From Benincasa hispida (taxonomy: Eukaryota; Streptophyta; Magnoliopsida; Cucurbitales; Cucurbitaceae): DNA of 64,000 bases. Positions 24,539 through 36,555 of the stretch are shown here, one piece after another; within the stretch, counting starts at the first letter, position 1, and each line of letters begins with the position of its first letter. The stretch spans positions 55,753,422 through 55,817,421 of the forward strand of contig NC_052351.1 of NCBI RefSeq assembly GCF_009727055.1, in the 5' to 3' direction. The notes below the pieces were generated by a model. It saw nothing but the letters and a program-made list of their open reading frames with translations, ran no database searches and was not told the DNA's origin. A program made the position numbers and the translations under genes.

Positions 24539-24804
24539 CCATTCGTCTGTGGATGGTATGCGGTGGCCACTTTGTAGAGGATATTATATTTCAGCAGCAG
24601 ATTTTTGATAGAGTAATTAACAAAGTGGGAGCCTTCGTCACTTATTATGGCACGTGTAGTGCCAAAACGCGTGAAAATATTTTTTTTCAGGAATTTGGAG
24701 ACTACTGTCGCATCACTTGCGGGGCATGCTACTGCTTTTACCCACTTGAATACGTAGTCAACGACTAACAGAATATACTTGTGACCATTCGAAGGTGGGA
24801 ATGG
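24539..24804 (-). pseudogene. E1 integrase catalytic core fragment
   Basis: The minus-strand reading has FPPSNGHKYILLVVDYV (first catalytic Asp), AIISDEGSHF (second Asp) and ATAYHPQTNGQ just before the solo LTR. The third catalytic residue, Glu, lies across that insertion. The frame is open within this piece. Confidence 0.85.
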
Positions 24805-27654
24805 TGTCACACCCCGTCCCAGACTACCCTCTGAGCCTATGAAAGGACATGACTGCAGCAGTTATCAACCCTTTTGCTCACACTTACTGTCTAATAACTC
24901 TTGCAGAAATAATTCGGATACCAATATATAAACTCAAATACAGTGGATTCCTCTTAGGCCAAAATTTATTAATTAAAAAACACAACATATTTAAAGTGAT
25001 TACATTACTAGTTTCACATGTCCCGATGCCCAAAACCCTAGTCCCTATATGAACAACTGTAACATGTTTACAATATTTACAGTAACCACCTAACAGACGG
25101 GTTACAATATCTTTGTCCTGTAGTGGCAGATCAGATGCAGAGCTATCTCCTGAGGATTTGACCACTACCTAGGGGAAAAGGAAAACATTTGAAAAAGGTG
25201 TGAACTTGCTAGCCCAATGAGTGACTTAAGAAAGAAAACCGATTCTCATGCAATAGTCTCAATAAAGAGATTTAACTGAAATATAAACTTTTACAATAAC
25301 CTTGTACTGCTATATAAACATTTTCCAAGCATAAAACATATAAAGCTATTTTTAGCAGAAAACATTAAAACTGTTCCTTAGTTGAGAATAACCCTGTTGT
25401 GGTTAAATCTCAACGTCAACTGCTAGTCAGGATTGAACCCTTTTACTCAATCTCTGAATTTAACTACCTACATGCACGGGACCATACTAAGTACCATCAT
25501 ATTTTAGGTACTTCTGCTCAGACACCTTCTCTAAACTTGTCCTTCAGTATCGAGTTGCTCAGATACCTTCTCAACTGTCCTTCAGTATTGCGTTTCAAGT
25601 AGAACTAGTTATAAATGACTTTCTCTTTAAAGTATGTAAATTATAATGCATAGAAAACATGTCTTCAAAGATACTAACGCATGTTGGGTGTATTTAAACA
25701 CACATAAATAGTTTTTCAATAAACTTTTCATACATGCATGCATTTGAAACATAACTCATGGTTTGCTTGGAAATTACTTTGTAAAACTAACTGGCATGAG
25801 AATAATCTTTCTTTAAAACATGCTCTTTAAAATATTGTAAATATTTAGTCAAATATTTTAGTCACTCACCTCGATCGTCTAGGAAATTTTCTTTCTAGAA
25901 GTTCTTTGTTTACCTCGGCTCCCTTTTGAACCCTAAGATCCTGAATCAATTTAAAACTCGGATTACTCATAGTTATAAGCCTTATTTTGAGGTAATTCCT
26001 TCTACAAACATGCTATAAAATATCTCAGGAAGCTTACCCTAAAATCTGAGCTCAGAACTTCTCGTGGTTTGGCCGAAATCACAAGATCTTCAAGACTGGC
26101 CCAAGCTTACCCGACAGCTTAACCCTTCTGTCTTTTCCTCAGTATCCAGCCCAATACCTTGAAGCTTCTTCTCTGGCAGCCTTACCCTGAAAACTAGACT
26201 CACGGAGCTTTCAGGTGGCTTTGGAATCACTCCAAAGGCACGAGTATACTGAGAGAACTCCTCGTCTCAAGTTGATGCTATTTCCAGACTTCACTGTCCA
26301 ACTGCGTCTCCTCTTGAAGCTTTATGTCCGACGCATGGATTTGCTATCGATGCATAGTTTAATCAGCTTTCACACTCTTCTTACTGTTCTTTGAATTATG
26401 ATCTGAAAAGAAGTCCTTGGCCCTATTTATAGGTGTCCAAAAACTCTCCAAGGTCGACACCTCCTACTTGGCCGCATGTCCAAGTTCCCGACACTATCAA
26501 CGCAACCTTCAAATCACCACAATCTAATGTGTCTTCTTCTTCCTTTGCCAACACAAGATGCTTAAATTTGCATGTCCTCTTGTGCAACCACCTCATTTGC
26601 TTAAGGCTTAAGATTTCTTCCCAATAAGCCACATGTCCGGATGACGACCTTGCATGCGTCTATCCAATCTCATATGCGGTCATCTAACCACACATGAGCC
26701 CATCCAATTGCCGCAACCTTCTTATGTCTAGACACCATCAATCGACGCATGCGTCCATTCAATCTTACCTTGTGTACTAATCGACGCAACTTAGTCACAT
26801 ATGTTAGATGCTCGCAAAGCTCATCTTTGGCTGCATATCTTCTCTTTCGCATGGCTTATCTTTGCTCTATACACTCAACTAGGATAATGACCAACACTCC
26901 TTCAACGCATACTACTAGCTTGTCCTATGCGCCCACATGCCTTCGGATGTCCAATGCATAGCACATGTCCAACGCATAGCACATCACCAATGCATAGTGT
27001 TGCAGCATACCATTACGTAGCACTACCGCATCCATCGCATCCATTGCCGCATACCATCACATCCATCGTGTTGCATCGCCGCATACCATCGCGTAGCACT
27101 GCCGCATCCATTGCCACATGCCTCCATTGCCGTATGCCTCCATTGTCATATGCCTCCATCGTTGCATGCCTCTATTTCCACATGCCTCTATCGCCGCATG
27201 CCTCTATCACCGCATGCCTCTATCACCGCATGCCCTCGCATCCATTTTGTAACACTGCTCCTTGATCAACCAGCGCGTGCAACTCCAATGCCCAGCGCCC
27301 TTGTCCGCGTAACTTGAGGTTGTCGCATGCGTTGTTTTAACCTCTCAAGACATTGGCTGCCGCATGCGTTTCTCTTGTCCACACTTTGGCTTCCTTCAAC
27401 GCCCCAAATAACCTCTAAATGAACAAGGCCAATGCATGGACAACACTTAGTCAATTTTCTAGCTTCCAACGTATGGGTTATACTTAGCCAATTTTCCAAG
27501 TTTTACCCAAGAGTCAAGCTTTCAAATTCACACTTTTCTTCTAATTTTTCACCCTTTTCTCTACAATTACATTAGTTTCCACATCAACCTACTCACCATA
27601 TTGGTCTCAGTAGGGAACATACTCAAGTAGAGAAATTAGGGTCCAGGGTTCACA
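24805..27654 (+). mobile_element. Solo LTR-like insertion of family Z (TGTCACACCCC)
   Basis: It starts TGTCACACCCC and ends GGGTTCACA. The flanking 5 bases are AATGG (24800-24804) and GATGG (27655-27659), four of five identical. Removing it restores the integrase phrase GIDFMGP-FPPSNGHKY. It is 2.85 kb with no coding domain. Its first 1.2 kb matches 62758-64000, and its last part matches 35320-36555. It is interpreted as a long solo LTR; the autonomous parent is not in the window. Confidence 0.8.
26640..27300 (+). repeat. CGCATGC-rich block with short tandem units
   Basis: Dense ATGCG/CGCAT words throughout. From about 27110 to 27240 a 14-16-bp unit of the type GCATGCCTCTATCACC is repeated about eight times with variants. 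Overlapping plus frames (26927-27265 and 27111-27317) are low-complexity translations of this repeat, not genes. Confidence 0.75.
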
Positions 27655-27659
27655 GATGG

Positions 27660-28229
27660 TCCCATGAAATCAATGCCCTAGAGGTCGAACAACTCCAGTT
27701 CTAAAATGATGTTCATGGGCATCGCATGTTTCCATGAAATGTTACCCGTGTGCTGGCACCGATCACACTTTATCACATAGTCTCTGGCATCCTTAAATAG
27801 TGTCGGCCAATAGTACCCACTTTGTAGTACTTTCGCTGCGATGCGCTACCCTCCAATGTGTCCACCATATGGTGAATCATGACATTACGATAATATGCGT
27901 TGATGAGCAGTATCTGGTACACACAGTCGCATAATCTGGTCCAACCCCCTCTTATATAGATTTGGCTCATCCCAATAATAATATCTGCATTCATGCTTGA
28001 GCCTCCTCTTTTGGTGGTTGGTATACTCTTCGGGAAATTGCTTGCAAACCAGATAATTAACTATGTCTGCATACCATGGCAATTCTTCAATTTGAAATAG
28101 CTACTCGTCTGGGAACATTGCGCTCACCTCTGACTCATTGCGGTCAACCTCAGGATTTTCCAATCTGGATAAATGATTCGCAACTTGGTTCTTCGTCCCC
28201 TTGCGATCAATTATTTCCATATCGAATTC
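27660..28229 (-). pseudogene. E1 integrase N-terminal zinc-binding region and RNase H-integrase linker
   Basis: The minus strand reads NHLSRLENPEVD (linker after RNase H), then WYADIVNYLVCKQFPE, then the HHCC zinc finger with HQRILSKCHDSPYGGHIGG, an in-frame TAG, and GYYWPTLFKDARDYVIKCDRCQ. It ends at GIDFMGP at the solo-LTR junction. The stop lies between the His pair and the Cys pair. Confidence 0.8.
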
Positions 28230-28949
28230 CTAGAGGAGGAGAACCCATCTAATCAGCCTCGGCTTCGCGTCCTTCTTTGTTATCAAATATTTTATCGCCG
28301 AATGGTCAGTATGGATGACTACTTTTGTTCCCAGCAGATATGCTCTGAATTTCTCTAACGCAAATATTATCGCAAGCAGCTCTTTTTCTGTGGTGGTGTA
28401 GTTAGTCTGAGCAGGGTTTAAAGTCTTACTTGCATATGCGATGGGATGTAGTATTGTTTTTATCTTCTGTACTAGCACTGCTCCCATCGCATACCCGCTC
28501 GTATTGCACATTACTTCAAAGGGAAGAGTCCAATCTGGCGCGATCAATATGAGCACAGTCATTAGTGCGTTCTTTAAAATCATGAATGTGTTGCGGCATT
28601 TATCATCAAAGTCAAATTTCTTATCGGCTTTCAACAACGCACTCAGTGGTCGTGCTATTTTTGAGAAATATTTGACAAAACGTCTGTAAAATCCGACATG
28701 CCCCAAGAAACTCCTTACAACCTTTACACTTGTTGGAGGTGGGAGCTTTTCAATTGCTTTCAATTTTTTCCTTGTCACCTCCAAACCGTCCCGAGATACC
28801 TTGTGCCCAGCACAATGCCCTCCTTCACCATAAAATGCATTTCTCCCAGTTAGAGACGAGGTCTGTCTCCTCACATTCTTTTCAATATTCTTCTCCAAGT
28901 TGGCAAGACAGACTTCGTACGTGTACCCATATACAAAGAAGTCGTCCAT
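28230..28949 (-). pseudogene. E1 reverse transcriptase C-terminal part and RNase H
   Basis: This is the longest RT/RNase H open piece (239 codons). It begins at MDDFFVYG, containing the catalytic DD, and runs through [15 protein letters not shown] (RT connection) into RNase H with TEKELLA (catalytic Glu) and HTDHSA (catalytic Asp). The first RNase H Asp is lost: CNTSGYAMG stands where related elements have C-D-A-S. The block after the catalytic DD is also scrambled. It is inactive. Confidence 0.85.
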
Positions 28950-28987
28950 GAATATTTCTACAGAGTCATGAATATTTCTACAGAGTC
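28948..28987. repeat. 20-bp perfect tandem duplication in E1 RT
   Basis: ATGAATATTTCTACAGAGTC occurs twice back to back (28948-28967, 28968-28987). The duplication adds 20 bases and breaks the RT frame just 5' of the catalytic DD. Confidence 0.9.
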
Positions 28988-29362
28988 TTCAAGATATTCT
29001 GAAAGGATAGCCATCATGCACCTTTTGGAAAGTGCTCGCGCATTACAGAGGCTGAACGGCATGCGGTTGAAAAGCAAAAGTTCCATACGTGCAGAATGAA
29101 TGTGGTCTTTTCCTGATCTTCGGAAGCAATCATGATCTGATTATAACCGCATACCCATCCAAAAAAATAGTAGAAGTCATTTCCAACTAGCCGATCCAGC
29201 AATTTGGTCAATTGAAAGTGTAAAGGGAAATGATCTTTCTTCGTTGCCGCATTCAGCATTGCGGTAGTCCCATGCAAATACGCCATCCGATGATGATTCT
29301 TTGCAGTATCAACTCGTTATTTACGTTGGGACTACCGTCATCCCACCTTTTTTCGGCACGCA
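28988..29362 (-). pseudogene. E1 reverse transcriptase N-terminal part
   Basis: The minus-strand frame 29286-29014 reads ATKKDHFPLHFQLTKLLDRL and GYNQIMIASEDQEKTTF, the fingers/palm segment of Ty3/gypsy RT. The piece between 29287 and 29362 shows VNNELI and GWRICM in shifted frames. Frameshifts separate it from the protease and from the DD-containing part. Confidence 0.8.
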
Positions 29363-30514
29363 CTACACGGGGCTAACCCACGTGCTGTCTGCTATTGGAT
29401 AGATGATGCCCGCATCTAACCACTTGATTATCTCCTTCTTAACGGCCTCTTTCATCACAGGGTTGAGTCTGCGCTGATGTTCGATCGATCCTTTGTGGTT
29501 TTCTTCGAGACGAATTTTATGCATATAGTATGCGAGGCTAATTCCTCGAATGTCTGCGAGCGTCCAACTAATTGCTTGCACATATTTTCTCAGAATGCTC
29601 AGCAGCGCATTCTCTTGGTTTTCATTAAGTTCAGTGGAAATGATTACCGGTAACTTTTTATTCTGCCCCAGAAACGTATACTTTAGGTGGTTAGGAAGGG
29701 TCTTCAGCTCTATTATTGGTGGTTTTTTTAAGGACGGTTGCATTATTTTTCTTTCTTCATTTACTGTTGGCTCTTCTTCCTGGGTTGCGATCATCTCATC
29801 TTCCTTGTTTGTTTTTTCTATGATTGCATTGCATGCGACAATGGATGTGATCGCATCCTCATCTTCGTTTTCGTCTTCAGGCTTTTCTTCTTCATTCAAA
29901 CTTTGTTCTTCGTCAGATTCATTCAGGTCTTCTTCATCAGGATACTTCATGGCAAGGATAATGTCAAACTTTAGCTTCTGTCCATTCGCACTCAAGGTGA
30001 TCTCTCTTTTGTGCACATCAATCTGGGCATGCTCGGTTGATAAAAATGGTCGCCTCAGGATGATTGGCACATCCTTGTCGGCTTCGTAGTCCAAGATGAT
30101 GAAGTCGACTGGTAATATAAATTTGTCAATTGTGACCAACATGTCCTTCACCTTCCCCTCTAGATGCACCAGAGATCTATCGGCTAATTGGAGAGTCACT
30201 GTCGTAGGCGCAAGTTGCCCCACATTTAGCTGCTTAAAAATTGACAGCGACATCAAGTTGATGCTGGCTCTAAGATCACACAACGCTTGCCCGATGTACA
30301 ATCCTCCAATGGAGCAAGGTATAGTAAAACTCTCAGGATCGCGCATCTTCGGTGGGATTATCGATTTTAAGCTCTGCGTCAAAGCCACCGTGACAAACTT
30401 ACCAGTGCCTCTCTTCTTGGTCACCATATCCTTGAAAAACTTCGCATATGCGGGCATCTCCTCAATCGCTTCAGTGAACGGAATATTAATATGCAATTGT
30501 TTTAACATAGTCAT
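29363..30514 (-). pseudogene. E1 protease and linker into RT
   Basis: Open for 383 codons on the minus strand. It contains ALCDLRASINLMSLSIF in the place of the retropepsin active site. Related elements have D-L-G-A-S, so the catalytic Asp is kept but the Gly is Arg, which is expected to cripple the enzyme. Downstream are an acidic Glu/Asp-rich linker and the start of RT (WLDAGIIYPIADSTWVSPV). Opposite-strand open frames over this stretch are shadows. Confidence 0.85.
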
Positions 30515-30577
30515 GAAGCATTGGTACTATACCTCGTCATTCTTCTTCTTTCCGAGTCGCTGTGGGAAAGGTGGCAA

Positions 30578-32231
30578 CTATACTCTCACGGTCCCCTGTT
30601 CTTTTGGCTCTGAGGTGGATGCAATCTCTGGCTCTATCGCTTCTTTTTCTTTTTCTTCTTCTTGAGTCACCGCAATCTCAGGTTCCAATGCAATTGGAGC
30701 AGTCCGGCTAGGCTTCTTCTTCTCCCCTACCACAGTCTTTCCACTCCACAATGTCATGACTTGACATTTCACTTTACTCGTACCCCCTGGGTTGCGTGGG
30801 ACTTTTGTTGAACTCGGCAGGGCCCCTTGCGGTCTGTTTCTTGAGTTCACTAGCAATCTGACCCATCTGTAGTTCCAGTTGCGAATAGACATCGCCTGGT
30901 TTTGAAGCACAGTTTCGTTCTTCTCGATATATTGCTTCAAAAAACTTTCCAAGGAGGAAGATTGTAGTGGTTGCGAACTGCTGGCTTGACTACTCGTCTG
31001 ATCGTTATTTTGCGAGAAAAATCCAGATGGCCCTTCTTTTTGCGCCACTAATTGGAAATTTTGCTGCTGGTTTTTCCACGCAAAGTTGGGGTGGTTTCTC
31101 CACCCAGGGTTGTAGGTGTTAGAGAATGGATTATTTTTCACAAAATAAATAGACTGTGGATTTTGCGGGCATTCCTTCATTACGTGTCCTTCACCGCAAG
31201 TTGTACATCTTGCAGTAGTCTGATTAACTGCATTCACTTGCCCACTATGCGGTGTTGGGCTGTTGATTGCGATTCCCTATATTAAGTTCATCATCGCAGT
31301 CATCTGACTCTAAAGTGATGCAATAGCACTATTAGTTGCATCATTATCCTTTATTCTCAATCTCTGATCACGCTCTCTAGTCCTCGTGATTTTTAGAGAT
31401 GTGATCCAGGATGTTCTTGGCCTCATCATACATTTTGTTTAGAGATGTGATCCAATGATTGCCGCATTGGCAACGGTCTACGAAACAGAGTTTAATCCGT
31501 GATAAAAGATATCCATTTGCAAGCAGTCTAGTAATCCGTTGTGTGAACAATCCCTTATCGGCCTCTTAAACCTCGCCCAGGCATCGTTGAGCGATTTGTT
31601 CATGTCCTGATCAAAATTGGTTATTAATTTCCTTCTTCGGGCATTCTCAGTTGGTGGGAAATATTTCTTCATAAACTTCTCTACCACTTGTTCCCAGGAA
31701 GTGATCTTCCCTGGTTCGAGAGAATACACCCATTTTCATGCTTGATCACACGGAGAAAATGGAAACAGAGTTAGTCGAACTTCTTCGATAGAGATATTTA
31801 GGAACACAAAAGTGTTGCAGATTTCTATGAAGCTCCGGAGGTGGGCATGTGGGGTCCTCGCACACGCTTTCTTTCAAACTGTCCAGCTGTTTGGATCATT
31901 TGCAGCATCAACAGTTTCATTTCGAATCGAGATCCATCAAGGGCAGGCCTCATGATCCTGTGGAGAAATCGTAAAGGTTGACGATGCATAGTCCTGAATG
32001 GGCCTATTACGGTCGTTTTCCAGTAGGATTGATTTTCCATGACATTATTTTCATTTGGTGCTCCGTTTCCAGGCTGCTCCACCATATCTTCTTTATCTGG
32101 TTGTTGTTGTTGGCAGCTATCTCTCAATCTTCGTCAGAACATCCTCTTAATCTCCCGGTCGTAATTCGCCAGAGATTGAGAGCTGCAAAGAAATCAGAAA
32201 AATTACCGTTAGCACACTCAATTGCCGAAGA
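30578..32231 (-). pseudogene. E1 gag remnant with zinc knuckle
   Basis: There are three shifted open pieces on the minus strand. The piece 32127-31825 has an RP-LDGSRFEMKLLMLQM-like gag start. The piece 31729-31478 has the retrotransposon gag domain (WEQVVEKFMKKYFPP, ARFKRPIRDCSHNG). The piece 31237-30578 carries a CCHC knuckle, CTTCGEGHVMKEC, followed by a Gln/Ser-rich tail. Stops at several points mean that no intact gag can be made. Confidence 0.85.
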
Positions 32232-32248
32232 CCCCGACAACGGCGCCA
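32232..32248 (-). promoter_or_regulatory. Primer-binding site of E1, Asp tRNA type
   Basis: The minus strand reads TGGCGCCGTTGTCGGGG five bases after the LTR end. This is the primer-binding sequence typical of Athila/Tat elements, complementary to the 3' end of Asp tRNA. It fixes the minus orientation. Confidence 0.9.
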
Positions 32249-32253
32249 AAACT

Positions 32254-33026
32254 TGATACGTTCTTTTATGTGGTGAAATTAATGAATGAATTGCAGTGAC
32301 GAGAATGCATTAAGCAATAGTTTTCTCAGCAGAATCCAAGTATAAATCCCACTGAGTTTCCTGGTATATCCAGGGTCGAACTCAAGGATTAGGGAAAACG
32401 GTATGCGGTGATAATTTTTAAGAAGACTTTGCGGTAACCAATAAATCAAAGAGTTGTTTTGGGTTGTTGTTTGTTGTATAAAAAGTATGTGGCGATTTGA
32501 GAAAATATTGATTATGCGGTAGATACACTGAGTATGCAGAGGAATGGGTTGAGAAGGCCTTTAGCTAGCATTTCCCGAGAATGCGTCAATCTATGCGATC
32601 ATGCTACACTCATGCGACAGAAAATCATTTTCCAATGCAAATGTGGTGCTCCTAGTTCTAGGACGCATGCGATGAATGCGATAATGTCTATAGAGCTTAT
32701 TCCTAAGTCTCTACTTTTTGCCTATGCGATGATGCAAGATGCACACAAAGGCAAGGTGACCACACACAATCATAACCTATCTCTAGGATGAATGCGATGC
32801 GTTAATAGCAAATAGTGCTTATTCCTAAGCTCCTATCTCTTGATTATGTGTTCTAATCTGACTCTCCCGAGCCTAGATTCTATCCTGACTTTTCCAAGCC
32901 TAGATTTTGTCCTTAGACTACCCTCCCGAGTATCTTTTTGGATGCAATTATATATATTTTATCAATGCAAACCTTCATTGTTTAATAACTTAGTACTGTA
33001 ATAACGTGCATTTCTTCCCGTTATCA
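32254..33026 (-). mobile_element. E1 5' LTR, internally deleted (773 bp)
   Basis: The plus-strand edges are TGATACGTTC and CCGTTATCA. It is close to the 3' LTR over both ends but jumps at about 32936, from GAGTATCT straight to TTTTGGATGC. About 900 bases present in the 3' LTR are missing. Confidence 0.9.
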
Positions 33027-33031
33027 GATAA

Positions 33032-33909
33032 CTCTTGCAATCTGCACTTAACTCATTGCGGTGAAAGAAAAAAAAATGATAAAATAGAAGAAGATGATGA
33101 AAATGATGTTAAAGGAATTAAAGTGATGCATTGATTACAAAATGTATTAATGTCTTAAGCAAAAATGTAATACAATCAAAGGTGAGAAGAGAGATGGATG
33201 GCTAGATGTAGGCAATATCTTGCTTCCATCAGATGTGTGTCAAGGCTGCCGGTGGTGAAATGGATGGGCAGTGGAATAGTCCCTCTCAAGATCTATCTCT
33301 GGCAAAACTCCAGTCGTCAACCGGAGGAAGTTGTGGAAGTGAAGAACTCTCAAATACTTTCTTGCTCATGCTCCCATCTGCGATCACAGGAATCTGCCCA
33401 AGAAAGAAGTCTCAGATGCTTTGAATGTTGGCTTCAAGGCTCTATTTATAGAGCTCAAACGACGACAGCTTTGATAATTCCGCTCTGAATCACTGTCATT
33501 CCTGTCACAGTAGGTGAAATGTCATCATGATCTTATCTCTTTGATATTTCCGAGGTATGTGTTCATGATTGTTTCTTCTAAAGTACCAACGCATTACACC
33601 CACTTTGTGATCGTCCTTCTATCATGGTTATCACTGTAGTTGGACATTTCATGCGACCAACTTGTCTTCATTAAGATCAACTTTGCGATGGTTTGGGATC
33701 AATTCATGCGATCAATTCCTACAACAACTACAAAGTAGACATTTTGACGCAAAATAACGCATGATATAGGGTTAGCGGGGATTTTTAATGCCGATCAATG
33801 CAAGCTCATTATTCCACATGAATTCTTAGCAAAAGTAATGCATGTTCTGCTCATCGACCCTCATAATTCCAAGTAAAAGGCTGCAAGCTTGTATTTCTAC
33901 AAGCTATCA
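33032..33909 (-). mobile_element. Athila-like LTR of element E0, right part
   Basis: Continuation of the LTR begun at 18883. On the minus strand it starts TGATAGCTTGTAGAAATAC, the same beginning as the solo LTR at 40554 (TGATAACTTGTAGAAATAC). The short open frames at 33198-33488 are LTR sequence. Confidence 0.75.
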
Positions 33910-34850
33910 CACTCCCAAATTTAGAATCATGCTTGTCCTCAAGCATGCCTTATACTAAGGAAACTCAAAACTTGCCCTCTGACTTTTCCTTTGCGTTGAT
34001 CAGCTTCTCAGAATATAATCCACATGCACTTCTAGCCTGGGTAGCAACATTTTCCTCTAACTTAGCCACTTCTTCTAAGAAATATTGTCTAAGTTTTAAT
34101 TCTAGCAAGCCTCCACTCAAAACTTTTTACTCATCGCAGACAACTTTACTTTTAGCTTTTTACAATGCAAACGTTCAAAACGATTTAAAACTTTGCGACT
34201 CATTATTAGATTAAGGCATTGAACCTGGCTATGCTCTTCGCTTTGGCTTGCCCCCACAGGTGTCATGCGGGCATCCAATTTCAGTTGCGTGCCATATTCA
34301 ACTCAATTCTTATCTTAGCTAAATTTAATTTACGTCAAAAAGAAGAGTTGTCATTACGCGTTAATTCTGGTCACCTACTTTCATTTTGACTTATCTGCAT
34401 GGGTGTCAGGCGAAGTATCCAACTATGGGTAGGTACCTTTCACAACTTAACTCTTATCAGCTTGGATTTCTCGTTTGTGCTAACAATGGAGCTGTTATTA
34501 TGATCATTTTTTTAAGCCTTATCGCAATGTTTATATTGAATGCATTTGCTCGATCCAATCCCACCCCCAAATTTAGAGAGTGGCAAGGTCCTTGCCAGAA
34601 AGCTAAAGACAAAATTGTTTTGAGATGCGGTAAAAGAAGTTTGAGCAGAGGTCTGCACACAATAAAATTTAAGACTGACAAACTTTGAAGAAGCTACTAA
34701 AGCGAGGTGAGCCATGCGACCTTTAGTGAGTGGATTTAGTGAATTTACATAAGTATCATGCAAGGATTTACTCTTTATTTAGGATTCCTTCATCCCAACG
34801 CATACCTTAGGCATTCAATACTTAGATCTTTCTTTGAATTGTATGTCTCA
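33910..34850 (-). other. 3' internal remnant of element E0
   Basis: The minus-strand sequence next to the LTR is CTAAATTTGGGAGTG, a plausible polypurine tract. The phrase CTTTGGCTTGCCCCCACAGG with GTCATGCGGGCATCC matches the E1 3' spacer at 21410-21445. No pol is seen; the element is cut off by the family Z fragment at about 34850. Confidence 0.6.
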
Positions 34851-36555
34851 ACTACGCGGCCAACAAGCAACATCAATGCCCATACCATGTGTCAATGCAT
34901 AGCCCAAGCGCCTGTCTAGCCGGTCACCCATGCAATGCTTCCCAGCCTAAGCGCTCAACGCTCATCGCACATGCCCGCTTAACCTGATGCATGCCTTCAG
35001 CCCCCTTGCACACAGCCTGGCGCCTTCACTTGCACAGGGCTTTGCGTTGATCAATTCTTAAGCGCGAACTGTCTTCAATGCGTCCAAGCCTTCAACACAT
35101 GTCTGCAAAATGCATTGCGTACTCCCCACACAACTCAATGCTCAGCCTGGCCACTTGCACGCGTGTCAGGCCTTAGCTACCTATTTATTCAGCCTAAGCA
35201 GTTGTCTACTTGTTCAAAATTTCCACAATCAAGTTATAATTCAAATAACTCATTTTCCAAGCCTTTTCTCAGAAAATATCCTTCTAAAACTTGTTCAAAA
35301 TCATCTTAGCATTCTTACCTGAAATTTTGAGCTCAAAATTCCTTGTGGTTTGGCCAGAATCTTCAAATCTTTAACACTGGCCCAAATTCACCTGAGATCT
35401 CAGCCTTCTTGCAAACTCTTCAAATTTTAGCTCGATACTTATAGAGTTTCCTTCCGGTGGGCTAGATCATCAACTAGACTTATAAAGCTTACAAATGGCT
35501 CTAAAATCACCCTGATAGCACAAGTGAAATGGTCCAACCAACCTTCTAAATTTGGCCATCCCTTATATACCATAGACTGCATGCCTTCCCTTAGTTTTCA
35601 GGCTGCCACCTCATTCCACTAATTGAAATTAGATGATCTGATCATGACAGCTAGCCACTTAAACAGTGGTTAAGCTGCTTCCTTTAGCCATCAACGTAAG
35701 GCTCATACTCCATGTCATAAGCCATCGCTTGCTACCTCTTGGTCGCATGCCCCTTCAAATAGTGCACCACCTAGCCTTAGCCAATGCATAGCTTAATCCC
35801 ATTGCATCACCAACTAGGGCACGCCTTGGCCATTGCATGTTCTTACTATCGCGCGTTACCACCAACCAATGCATACACGCACGCCTCAGTGCATACCTCA
35901 CCCTCATCGCGTAACATCCAAGTAATGCATGCCTCTTGTGCCTTGCGCCAACGCCATTAATGCAACCCAAGCACACACTCGATCTTCCAGTACATAGGAC
36001 CTTCATGCCACACCCGCCTGCCACTCAACGCTAGAACACATATTCCGACGCAGCTTCTTTCCTCACATAGGTCCGTGGCCAACGCATAGTCTCACTATCG
36101 CACACTGGTCAGTGTGTACGCCCAGCCTCAACGCCTAGGCTACCTCAGCCATGCCATGCGCTTGATGCCTCGATAACCTAACGCCTACACGCCCTTGCCT
36201 TGTTGCACGCATCAATAGCCTCTCAAGGCTTTGATCACCGTCGGCCCCTTGTTAACGCCTAACAAACCCTCGGCTAATCCCTTAACCTTGGCTGCCTCAC
36301 ACTACATACTCCATGCACCCATGCTTCATAAGCTTCATCGTAAGGCTACACTTGACTTCAATACTTAGCCAAATTTCTACTTGCTAAACCAAACACCTTA
36401 CTACCTGAGACCTCAATTCTCAAACTCAAGATTCCTCCTTTCTTCTTTAATATCTTCATGCCTTTCCCTACAAATATAACATTATTTCATACTTAACTTA
36501 CTTAACACATTAGTGAACATACTTAGGGAAAATAGAATTTAGGGTTTATATTATG
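34851..36555 (+). mobile_element. Fragment of family Z LTR
   Basis: 35320-35480 matches 26030-26230 (for example TGTGGTTTGGCCAGAAT against CGTGGTTTGGCCGAAAT). The end at 36520-36550 matches the tail at 27600-27650. CGCATGC-rich sequence lies between, as in the full copy. The 5' portion (34851-35250) is diverged and the first kilobase of family Z is absent. The boundaries are approximate. Confidence 0.55.

Larger units (their letters stand above)
19634..33026 (-). mobile_element. Athila/Tat-like Ty3/gypsy element E1, whole span
   Basis: A perfect 5-bp target-site duplication GATAA lies at 19629-19633 and 33027-33031. On the minus strand the order is 5' LTR (32254-33026), Asp-tRNA-type primer-binding site, gag, protease, RT, RNase H, integrase, 3' spacer, 3' LTR (19634-21320). 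Two solo LTRs split the integrase. All coding domains are broken. The Asp-type primer site, long LTRs and RT/RNase H wording point to the Athila/Tat group; the exact clade is inferred. A mate-pair adapter lies at 21354-21391. Confidence 0.9.

Noticed and set aside
26927..27317. Plus-strand open frames of 112 and 68 codons rich in His, Met, Pro and Ser
   Set aside because: Translation of the CGCATGC tandem block in an LTR; low complexity, no start context or domain.
29550..30665. Long plus-strand open frames (179 and 189 codons)
   Set aside because: They lie antisense to the E1 protease and gag, are rich in Ser/Phe as expected from the reverse of Glu/Lys-rich coding DNA, and show no domain.
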